From: Iris pallida | Lineage: Eukaryota; Streptophyta; Magnoliopsida; Asparagales; Iridaceae | Direction: 5' to 3' | Assembly (NCBI GenBank): GCA_029216955.1 | Contig: JANAVB010002199.1 | Location: forward strand, 15,912,956-15,976,955 | DNA: 64,000 nt | Shown: positions 35,439 to 45,600 of the stretch, piece by piece | How the letters are laid out: each line of letters starts with the position of its first letter | How positions within the stretch are numbered: position 1 is the first letter of the stretch | The notes under the pieces: generated by a model | What the model was told of the DNA's origin: nothing | Database searches by the model: none | What the model saw: the letters and a program-made list of their open reading frames with translations, nothing else | Program-made: the position numbers and the translations under genes

Positions 35439-35715
35439 AAATAAATGGTGGTGGTAATGAAGAGAGAGAGAGGTAGGTGGGGATATAAAGAGGGGAAGTT
35501 GTGGTGGGGATGAGGGGTAGCATAGGCTAAGGTGATCCAATACCTATAAACCAACCAAACCGAACCAACCCAATTAAAACCGAGCCAGGTCAAAACCCAA
35601 AATACGAGAAATACCGAAATTCCACAAGTTGAGAAAAATAAAAATACATGCTAAAATCCAGATACGAGTATAAATACGAAATACGGAAAATACGGGAAAT
35701 AAGGGTGACAAGATT

Positions 35716-37093
35716 TTTAGAACTAACAAATGTTTCTTCTTATTTCTATTTATGTAAAATAATTTGTAAGGGCATAAGCCCAGCTTTTCTATTTTTCTTT
35801 CTCTGTGGCCTGTAATTATTGTAGCGTAGTTTTTCTTGCATTTTCTGGTTTTGCTGGTTTTTAGCGCAGACGCGTAAAACTATAATAAATAATATTTTTT
35901 TTGATATAGAAAAATTAATGAGATTTTTCTCACATTTACAAGTTGTAATATTTAAACAAAGATCATGTTTTCTCATTAAACAAGAAATTTAGTTTTATAT
36001 GTATAATTACGAAAATACAAAGTTTTAACCAATCAAATTGGTAACTACGAGTTTTTCCAAAATAAAAGTTAAATTGATCTTTCCCTCGTAATTAATTACA
36101 ACGCACCCGATAATCGCGTTTCGTTTGTGATAGTATAATAAAGATTAAAAATTGACTAGGACAAACTTAGAGATTGCAACTAGCATAGTTAGCATGGCGA
36201 TTTTTGGAATCTGAGATGAACTTCTCGAATGTAGGATTTCGATAACGAGTCTAATTTCCATCTCGAAGTCTTCAACCCTTCAAGTCCAGTCCAATTTGAG
36301 ACAAGTACATTTTGTGTTAGTTTATAATTATTTAATAATCGTTTTATTGCAAGTTTAAATCACGATGTAACATAGAACTCTCTCTGAGAGCACTGACTGT
36401 AACTACTGTAACTATTGTAACTGTTTGGGGATTATGGGAATAGTGTAATGAGTATGACCACATCCAAAGTAATAACTTAGAACTGTATTAGCTTACCCCT
36501 CATACACACGGGGATAAGCCATATCGTATCAATAGGACACAACTGTACAACCCAAGCCGGTCATATTCATTGTCTATTCAAATCACAATATTTTAACTGC
36601 TAGAAAACTGTTTACTTCAAATTTTTTAAAAGTACATGATTCTATTATTATTTTAATTGTCGGATTAGCATGAATTGTACTTTGCTCCCTCCTGACTGGA
36701 GATAACATTTTTAGGGGATATTGAGGATGATGGGCTGTTATACAACAGCTATTGTGACCCGGTTCTGTACCCCGTGGTGTTGCCAGAGTCCCCTTTGGAG
36801 GACGCAGGACCTGAGGCCGATGAGCCAAACGCTTAGCTAGATTTTTCCTGTTTCCAGTTTTGTTGTTTTGAAATTTTGTTATTTGAATTCAGCATTAATT
36901 TCAGTTGTTTTACTTTCCAGTTGTATTATTCAAATGTTTAATAAAGTTTTAAATTCCCGAATATTGAGTTGTGATAAATATAGATGTTGTTGTGGTTACC
37001 TGCTATTGAAACAGCTTACTGTCGCCGTCTCAACAACGGTGCAGGCTGGGCATGATCCGGTTCGACCCAATTATTTGGGATCGGGTCGTGACA
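35716..37093 (+). repeat. Element 1 3' LTR, right part
   Basis: Resumes after AGATT and matches 6058-7430 of the 5' LTR. It ends GATCGGGTCGTGACA and is followed by the GTGCG target duplication (37094-37098), returning to the PMD gene. Confidence 0.92.
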
Positions 37094-39283
37094 GTGCGCT
37101 TCGGCACACTTTGCACGAAGCCAAACTGCCGAAGTACACGATCAGGCATGTACGACTCCGTGATATCATAGCATGTGATCATGCCATGAAATAAAGAAAC
37201 TTATTGGATGGCACGACTCCCCTCGCGAAAATCTCGGTATGGATCCCAAAATATCTGTAGGAAAACAGTTAACAGCAAAAAAAAACTTAACATAAAAAAA
37301 TAAGTCCCAATTTATTACCTCTTCTGGTACCAAATTGTCAAGTACTTCACGAATGGAAGCCAGTATTTGCCAATCTTTGGTTTCCACCTGGGCCGGCCTC
37401 CATCGAGCCACTCTAGGAAGGTGTTCAAAATAGTTTGGGTTCAGGTCACCCCGTCTGAGCATCGGAAAGTGCTCATATATCCATGCCTATTCAATTTATA
37501 AGTTAATAGTCACAAAATATAAATAACAAAATAAAGTATACGAGATTAAATTGTTGGAAGTTTTCTTACATGTAGCAGAGTCTGACATCCGGCAATTGTC
37601 TTAGTCCCGACACGGGATGCGATGTCGAGCTCGCGGTAAAGATAGGCGAGAATACCGCTACCCCACGATATATCAATGAAGTCATCCACGGACAATAAAT
37701 TGAGCATGTACCTCGCATGTATCGAGGTTTCGGACTTGTCCGAAATGCCCACCGTTCCTAGGACGAACAGCATGTAAGCACGGGCCACCGTGTCGACCAA
37801 CTCATCATCATCCTCATCCAATTCTATATTCGTGAAGTGCTCCACCAGAAATAACAGAGGAATTTCATATGATTTCTTGAAGCCGGGGAGAGTTGTAAAA
37901 CTAGTTTCCTCAAGTTCAAGGTTACTTGAGACAAACTTGACGATCTTCGAGTACCATTTTGTGGATTTTTTATTTCTGTAATGTTCTTTGGTCATGACGC
38001 GACCGGTAACTGGTAGCTCCAGTATCTGGTAGACGTCGTCAAGTGTAATGGTCATCTCCTCGCATGGGAGATGAAACGTGTTGGTCTCCGGGTGCCATCT
38101 CTCTACAAAGGCGAATATGAGGGCACTATCCATTGTCCTATAGGCATAATCTGCCAAATTGTGCAAACCGCTCGGTAAGATTTTAACCTGGACGGCCTCC
38201 GATAAGCTTATAAACGGCCAAGACACGGTTTTCTTCCCGTGACTCACAGCCCTAAGGATACGATATGTCCTCTGTATATCAAACAACATATAAAAACATA
38301 AAAAATATGAAATACATATAGATGTCATATACTAAACTGGTAGCTTACAAAAGTAATGTACATACCGGGTTCTTCTATATTGCATGTGCAATATGGTTCT
38401 CAAAAGAAGCCAACATTGAGCAACCTGGCGGACGGACATGCGGCTCAGAAGGACCGGCCTCCTCAGATGGAGCAGAACCACCTTGACGTGGCGGACGGAC
38501 ATACGGCTCAGAAGGACCGGCCTCCTCAGATGGAGCAGAACCACCTTGACGTGGTGGTAGGAGTTGTCTAATTGGCACGTCGTCGTCATCACTGGAAGAA
38601 GGAGAAGGAGTACGAGCTCGTTGCTTCGACCGAGCTTGTGGTCCCGGTGGCGGTCTCCGTGTCCCAGACCGACCTTGTCGCGCCGGTTCGAAAATTGTAA
38701 TCGGACGCTCAAGAGGACGTTCCGCGCGTTCCTTCCGCTTTGACGCGGTGGGGCGTATTCTTTTTTGTGCGTCCGGAGGACTGTTACCCCTATAGAACAA
38801 TGGATTGTGCGACCGTACAGTTAATAAATAATGCAAACTAAAATAGAACTGTTACCCCCTATCCCCCACCCCCAGACCACAACTAAAACTGAGTACAGTA
38901 GGACTGCCTGGCATGTGGCAGTCCAATTGCAAACAAGGACTGCCACAGTCTTGGCAGTCCTCTATTGAAAGAGGACTGTTAGGACTCTGGCAGTCCTTGT
39001 TTACATGTGGACTGCCACATGCTTGGCAGTCCTACTGTACTCAGGGCCGACAGACGAACGACTCGCTAGTTTGTCGTTTTCTAGGGTTAGGGTTTGAAGA
39101 AAAATTATGGGTTTGTCGTGTTCAAAAATGCCATTCATAAACCCTAAAGACATTCTAAACCTAAATTATCAAAAGTTTTTAGAGAATTAAAACTATTATA
39201 GGGTTTCGAATAGAATGTAGAAAATTATAGAAGAAATTAGGGAAGAACGTACCTAGAATCCGATTTCTTCGACTTGCGTGTCA
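37094..39283 (-). pseudogene. PMD-family gene, 5' part (exons 1-4 and start of exon 5)
   Basis: Minus-strand model: exon 1 39283-39252 (MTRKSKKSDSR, donor GTACGT), exon 2 38789-38366, exon 3 38271-37570, exon 4 37486-37319, exon 5 from 37254. With the 3' part at 3924-4460 this gives 1950 bp, 649 codons, all junctions in phase. Exon 2 is basic and Pro/Ser-rich with two 63-bp tandem units (38427-38552). Exons 3-5 carry the PMD: FVERWHPETNTFHLPCEEMT, LDDVYQILELPVTGRV, WIYEHFP, WDPYRD, YMPDRVLRQFGFVQ. Two stops interrupt the frame: TAG at 38375-38377 (where Trp would fit) and TAA at 37201-37203. The family includes MAIN/MAIL1 and many transposon-encoded copies. This copy is dead. Confidence 0.9.
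38889..39044. repeat. 156-bp near-perfect foldback in PMD intron 1
   Basis: Arms of about 75 bp pair with few mismatches around a short ATTGA-type loop. Both arms are built from GGACTGCC and GGCAGTCC boxes and end in CTGAGTACAGTAGGACTGCC and its complement. It could be a small foldback element or a miRNA-like precursor. No target-site duplication was found. Confidence 0.85.
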
Positions 39284-39442
39284 TCTCGTCGAATGTAGGA
39301 GTGTTCTTGAAAAAAAATTTGGTGGAGGAATTAGGATTAGAGTGGTGGAGGAGAAGAGACTAGGGTTTTGGGAGAGGGAGAGAGAGCTCTTCTTTTTTTC
39401 TTTTGGAGGATAGAGAGAGACAAATGAGGTTTGGGAAGGAAA

Positions 39443-39575
39443 TGAGAGTTTGGGGGGTTGGGCTGCCCCCTAGCAAAATGTGGGTTGTCCCCTAGTAAAA
39501 TCTTCACTTTTTGGACTGCCCCTAAGTAAGGGCTGCCCCCTAGTAGAAGTTGTGGTGCCCCTAAAAAAACCAAAA
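39443..39575. repeat. CTGCCCCTAGTAAAA-type repeats between the divergent genes
   Basis: Five copies of a motif like CTGCCCCCTAGTAAAA lie in the 362-bp spacer between the PMD start (39283) and the lumenal-protein start (39646). The motif resembles the GGTTGCCCTTAGTAAAA boxes in the right terminus of the Pack-MULE-like element (41225-41320). The spacer must also hold both promoters, but no clear TATA box was seen. Confidence 0.6.
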
Positions 39576-39608
39576 TAAATAATGAGTATTTGTTACCGAG
39601 CAGCTGTA

Positions 39609-39632
39609 CTGTACTCTCTCTCTCTCTCTCTC
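39609..39632 (+). repeat. CT microsatellite in 5' leader
   Basis: About ten CT units end roughly 13 bp before the ATG of the lumenal-protein gene. Pyrimidine tracts are common in plant 5' leaders, so this is probably in the 5' UTR. Confidence 0.85.
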
Positions 39633-39645
39633 GTCCGTGGCGAGT

Positions 39646-42600
39646 ATGGCGTTCTGTCACGTTACTCTCCTTTCGCACCCTCCATTTCCAGCAACAAAGG
39701 CTTTATCCAAACCACAGAAAACCCCAATCCCAAAATCAAAACCGACCGATTCCAAAAAATGGATTTGCTCGGATTTGCGTTCCAAATCGCTCAATTTGGC
39801 ATTCTCCGCCGCACTCGCCGTCGGAATCGCTCTCTCCGGTCCGACCGATTATTTTACTCTTTTTCCCTACACACGTGTTTATGTTTTCTTGCTCGGTTTG
39901 GATTCTTAGGGCTTCTAGAATTGAATTTGATTCCCTGGACACTCCAGGAGCTGGTGCCGGCCGTGTCTCCTCGTGTCGGACACGACACGCGCTCAAAAGC
40001 ACACTAGTACAAGTACAACCACCGAGTCGGGCACCGCATTGTCATTTTTGGAGGAGTCAATTTTTGTGCACCCACCGAAGTATAAACTTGTGTGTATGTT
40101 TACCTTTCCACCCAACGATTGCCACGGGTGAAACTACTAGTCAAAACTTATGTGGATGTTCCCCACTCTGCTCTAGGCGGAGATGTTCGCAATTCCACTC
40201 AAGATGAAAACCACAATGGTTTTAGGACACGTGGTAAAACCTTTGAATGAAATGGGGAATATCCACACAAGTTCTAGTTTTGGTGGGTGAACCAAAACGG
40301 ACTCCAATGGTTTTAGTTTTACACGTGACAACCAACCATTGACTGAAATGGTGAACATCCACACAAGTTTTGTGGAGCAAACATGTCCCCTTTCACATGA
40401 AGATGTGGGTCCTATCAATTTTTTAAAAAAAATAGGCAAATGTTAAAGGCTACCCCCTTTTACTGAGGGCCACCAACTTAAAATTTTTAAAAAAATTACA
40501 AGTTTGCCATTTTGAAAACACTAAGGGCCACCCCGCTTCTGTCAATCGAGGACTGCATAACTTGCCTGCAGTCCAAAGTGAACACAGGACTACAGTACTT
40601 GCCTGCAGTTCTAGATTTTTTTAAAATTTCCAACTTACAGTGACTGCAGGACTTGCCTGCAGTCTAAAGTGAAGATAGGACTGCAGGCATGCCCTGCAGT
40701 CACTGTAGGTTGCTGCGGAAGGTGGTGGGAGGCGGAGGGTGCTGCGGAGGGGGCTGCGGGAGGATGAGGAGGAGGAGAGTCGGGGTGCTGGCAGCAGGGG
40801 CAGACAAATCGGGACGAGAGTCGGGGCTGGGGAGACATGAGAGGTGGGAGACGGAGGTGCACTTGGAGCAGTGGACCAACGACGGCGGCTGCGAAGGAGG
40901 AGGGACGGCAAAGGGGTCGAGGACGGAGAAGCAGAGGCAACAGAAGGAACCTGGGTGGTACTTGAGGACGCAGGAGGTGCAGAGGTGGCAAAGGGCGCCG
41001 CGGTGGCGGACAAAGTGGAGCGGACATGAGTCGCGCACGAGGCAGCCGTCGTCGCCACAGCCGGCGGTGGGTTTCGCTGGAGTAGATGCCGTCGTCGTCG
41101 TCATCAGTTTGGCATTGACTGATTTCGGGAAAGAGAAAAAAACCTACTTCGAACCCTAATTTTCGGAATTTGGGGAAGGAGTGGAATGGAGTTCGAGGAG
41201 ACGAAAGAGAGAGACCAGCCATGGTTGCCCTTAGTAAACTTGTGAACTTTAGGTTGCTCTTAGTAAAAAAAATACAAAGGTATGGTTGCCCTTAGTAGGA
41301 GGGTTGCCCTTAGTAAAAAGGGGGTGACCTTTAACATTTGCCAAAAAATAACACTCGCAACTGATGGGACCCACTTCTTCATGTGAGAGAGGACAAGTTT
41401 GGGGACACACAAACATTTTGTGGAGAACGTAGATCTCAACCTGATCTGTTGTCCCAAATCCTCATCTCCCAATCATGTCCCTCTTTAAACGTGACTCATC
41501 ATCTATTTAAATTATTAATATATATTTTTATTTATAAATTAAATAATTATGGATATCAAAAGTCACATTTACAAGAGGACATGATTGAGACACGAGGAGT
41601 TGGGATAGCTGCACCCAAGTTTTAGTGGGCGAACAACAGGGCCGGCCCTGACCCAGGATAACTAGGACAACCGTTCAGGGCCCACGGACTAGGGGGGCCC
41701 AAAAAATTAGTTTAAACATAAATATATTAGTAATCTTCTTCGAAAATAGGATTAATATTTATCATTGATTTTCTTTAACACAAAACAATTGTAATGTTTA
41801 TAATGTTAGACTCAAGATTTGAAGTATCGGTATCGGACCATTCCTATGAGTATCGGGATCAGTGGGATTGGTGGTATCGACAGTATCGGAGGTTTCGGAC
41901 CGGAGTATCGGATTTTTTGGTATCGGAAAGCAAATAATTATTAATAAATTATTAACATTTTAGAAAATATATTTTATATCTTTAGGCATAATTTTAATAT
42001 TTTCAGTGTTGTTTCTTAGTAGTTTTGAAATTGGATGAAATAGTAGTCACCCTTACTGATTGATTTATATACGATAAATAAGTTTTCTTCTTTTACATGC
42101 TTTTGTAACCTTTCTATGCTTTTATGCCCTTGTTGATTGGTCTTTTTCGTTCAATTTTTTTTGTCGAATTGACCGAAAAAAAGACCTGCAATGTCGGTAT
42201 CGGTCAGTATCGGATATCGGTCGGTATCGGATCGGGACATGCCAAACCGTATTGGTATCGGCAGTATCGGATCAGTATCGGCCGATACTGCGAACGATGG
42301 TTAGACTTACATATTAGAGGTCCTTAGTTCAATCCATCAAAGCAACATTAGGGCCGGCCCTGGCGAACAGAAATGAACTCTTTTTAGAGTGTCCATGTTG
42401 TGTCCGTAGACAGCATTAAATTAAGTTATCTTACGTTTTTGTAGGCAGTAGCCTTTATGTTTGTATTATCAAACTACTCATGTTACAATCAGAATTAATT
42501 AATCTGAACCAGTACTTATCCAGTTAGTATCAAATCTACTAATCCAAATAGTAAGAAAATGTTTGTCAATAAATATTGAGTCCATAGGTCTCTGAGACCT

Positions 42601-45600
42601 TTCAAAACTAATTAATTGTAGGACACGAACTAGCCGACGCAAAAGTTGGGGTTAACAAGCCAGAATTGCTTCCTAAAGAGTTCACTCCGGTGATTGACGT
42701 TGCAGGTTTCCTCTCTGCAGGCCAGGTGTGTGTACCTCTCTCGGGGACTTGCCCGTTATTTTTTGGTTTAGTATGCCTAGCTGTAGTCTATTATGGATGC
42801 ACCTGAGGATACTTGAATATGACTGATGATAACACACATTCCTGTGGTTATCAGTTTGTACCTCAACCACCTCTCATGAAAGGGTTAATAAGCCTGTGTG
42901 CTGAAACTATAATCCTTTTTTTTTTTCTCCGAAATATAATTTTCTGATCAGCAAAAGTCTGTCACGGATTTTGTGCACTCAAGGTATCTGCTTACCAGTG
43001 TGGAAAGGTAATAGCATTATGGAGGATAATGTGATTGCCATGAGAATCTTGGTCAAGGCTGTTGTTTTTATAACTCTGTTAAAGAAGAAAATTTCTCATT
43101 TTAATATCAGGTTACTTTTCCTAGCAGACAGCAAAACAATTGGGATAAAAGCTTTGTTGGTTGTTGGTTGTTGTTGTTGTTGCACTTTATTTTTACTAAA
43201 GTAAATTATATCAAATTTCTATTAGGAAAGAAGTAGGAAAAAAACAGTTTCTTCTATCAACATCACTTGAGCTCTCTTTTTTTATTTTGTTTGAGAAAAG
43301 GATGGGATGAAGGAGATCCAAACTGACTTCATTCATAGTAAAGCAATATATTTAGTGGTACAATTATAACAACTATGAATCATATAATACGAAAGAGAGG
43401 GAAAAAAGGTAAAAGTCTAGGAGATAGAACCAAATAGGATCATTTGATCAATGTAGACGATTGAGCATCACCAATAACCCAAATGGGAACATCCATTGAT
43501 GTATTTGCCTTCACAGTATCAAACCCCAATAACACCATAAGAATGTGGATAACAAGAGCAAGAAGAAAGAACCCTTGCTCAGAAACTATAAACAGGAGCC
43601 CCAACTTTTCTTAAATGAGGTTTCCTAATTTTGAATCCAACTTCTACCCGAGAAGATTGGAGCTTTTCAAAGAATGTTAGGAGAAAAATAGGATCGGCAA
43701 ACCTCAAATTGAAAATTATTTGATTTCTTTCATGCCAAACGCATTAAGGGTAGCCCCTTACAGCACAGTCGCCAACAGCTTTGTTCTTATTGATATGAGC
43801 ACATCGTGGAAAGTGTGAAATATTGATGCACAATCTGGGTTTCTAGAGAAGATTATGCTTGTTTAAATACTTACTAGACTATCCTTTTTGCCCCACCGTT
43901 AACTTTCCATATACTTTTAATTCTTACGCACTTGACTGGATATATTTTTTAGCACCATTTTTCTCCTACATCTACCAAGTTCTACAAATTATACTCATAA
44001 TTAAAGTATTATTATGATTTTGTACTCCTTGTATAAGAAGAATAACTGCTAACATTGTTAGGCTATTATTAGGAGAACCGACTTCGTGAAGAGATAACTA
44101 ACATTGAAAAAGATACAGGATTTAAGCTGAGAGTCCTCGCACAGAATTATCCAGATACACCTGGTAAGACTTTAAATCTTGAGTTATCACTCAATATTAC
44201 TGCCGATATACTTTATGTTGCTAAACCTTCTCTGCCATTCATTTTGATATTTTCTTGAAGTCATGTGAAAACTTATGTTCCTTGAACTTGATCTGACTAA
44301 TTATAAGCACTTAGGTTTACTGACATAGAAAAGCTAGTCCATAAGGAATTTAGGAAGTTATGTTTTATAGTTTCTCTAGGTTTTGCTGCATGTGGTGACC
44401 ACGAAATTGCTTATATTTACTTTTTGTGCTTTCTGTGGATAATTGATGGATAATCTGTCAAAAACTTGCCAGTTTCACATCACGTTGTCCCATTTTCTTG
44501 TTTTTTGTTCATCTAGTCGGTTTATGCTTTCTTTACTTTTACAGGACTAGCTATTAAAGACTTTTGGCAAGTGGATGATAGAACTATTGTATTTGTTGCT
44601 GATCCAACCTTTGGTAAGAACACACCAAATTGTTTTATGCCACGCTGGTAGATTTTATACTGTGAATGAATCAAAGATGTTGGCTAGTCAATACATGGAC
44701 CCGGAATGTTCTCTATTACTTGTTTTCATGTGTTTTTTTTTTTTTTGAATATTTTCATGGTTTAGTTCCCATGAAAAATCAAGAAGTGGCACCACTTTTT
44801 GCTCGAATATAATGAAATGAATTTACAAGTACCATAGTAATTGAGATTACCTCGAGTTTGGTGCTTGGGTAAGTCAAAAGCCCATTTCTTGTCAAGTTAC
44901 AGAGACATAAAGTAGCAATGTCTGTAAAATGCACAGCATAACTATATCTAGATGTTCTTTGCAATTTACAATAATCAATACAATTTCTAAACAGTCAACA
45001 CTAGATACTGATGACAATCAATAATGTTTTTCATTGAGGATTAGGTTGTTTCTAGTGAAAAATAACTTTCATTGGGTGTCTGATATCAATTCTCAGGCTT
45101 TTTTTCATTCCATCTCAGGCCTCGATTTGCTCTTATCTTAGTATTTATCCAAGACTTCAAGTCGTATGAAATATATAAATCAGTGTAATACTATTATCTT
45201 CTTTTTGGTATAATTTGTCATACCAACTGTTATTGGAGTATGGTTCTGTATGGATGGTTTTGTTTAACCTTTATAACATGATTTTCAAAATATTGAAATG
45301 CAAAAAACTGCCTTCTAATAAGAATGTTCTCAGAAATCGATACTTAGTGCGCTTTCTTATATAACAAGCTTCCAATCCTTCAAATATGCCCTCCACAAAT
45401 GAATGTCATGATGGGCAGGCAATATCTTGAATTTCAATGTTGGCACGTTGGTTGATCTAGACATACCTCGAAGCTTCTGGAGTCGCCTAGCTGGAAAGTA
45501 TGGGAACATGTTTTATTGGAAAGAAAAGGTGAATTTCAAAATCTTACTTTGCTATTACTCTTTCTGAACCCTATTATTGTAGTAGTAACTAGTAAGTTCT

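Larger units (their letters stand above)
13234..35710 (-). mobile_element. Element 2: solo LTR in the 3' LTR of element 1 (carries element 3)
   Basis: It begins TGTCACGTCC and ends GGGTGACA on the plus strand, flanked by AGATT at 13229-13233 and 35711-35715. Removing element 3 leaves 13234-14379 and 33900-35710, about 2.96 kb. No primer site, polypurine motif, gag or pol is present and there is no second copy, so it is a solo LTR. By comparison with element 5, whose LTR also starts TGTCACG on the plus strand, it probably lies in minus orientation. Both share the 14-mer ACCAAACAAGGACC, suggesting related families. Confidence 0.85.
4466..37093 (+). mobile_element. Element 1: Tekay/Del-like Ty3/gypsy LTR retrotransposon (carries nested insertions)
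   Basis: The element starts TGTGAAAC and ends GTGACA, flanked by a perfect 5-bp duplication GTGCG (4461-4465 and 37094-37098). The 5' LTR is 4466-7430 and the interior 7431-11625. The 3' LTR starts at 11626, is broken at 13233 by element 2 and resumes at 35716-37093. Subtracting the nest, the element is about 10.2 kb. The interior has gag and pol on the plus strand in the order gag zinc knuckles, RT, RNase H, integrase. The pol sequence resembles the Tekay/Del chromovirus lineage. It lacks a recognisable gag capsid core and protease, has frameshifts and stops, and cannot be autonomous. Confidence 0.92.
40435..41342. mobile_element. Pack-MULE-like TIR transposon with captured gene fragment
   Basis: Termini GGCAAATGTTAAAGG, continuing for about 40 bp as a Y-rich tract ACCCCCTTTT...AAGGGC, are present at both ends in inverted orientation. 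The 8-bp AAAAAATA flanks both sides (40427-40434 and 41343-41350), although the A-rich context weakens it as a duplication. There is no transposase. The interior carries part of a Cys-rich protein gene, as expected of a Pack-MULE. An 8-bp duplication would also suit hAT, but the ends lack the hAT CA start. Confidence 0.72.
39839..42621 (+). other. Intron 1 of the lumenal-protein gene, filled with transposons
   Basis: The 2.8-kb intron runs from a weak GT donor to a TTGTAG acceptor and holds an inverted-repeat element (40066-40293), a Pack-MULE-like element (40435-41342) and a hAT-type MITE (41637-42362). The remaining DNA is AT-rich with no reading frame of note. Confidence 0.75.

Noticed and set aside
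13234..35710. Element 2 as a full retrotransposon
   Set aside because: After removing element 3 only one LTR-sized unit remains, with no internal domain, primer site or polypurine motif.
39637..39645. GTG start three codons upstream in the lumenal-protein gene
   Set aside because: Plant nuclear genes rarely start with GTG, and an ATG in frame at 39646 gives a normal transit peptide.
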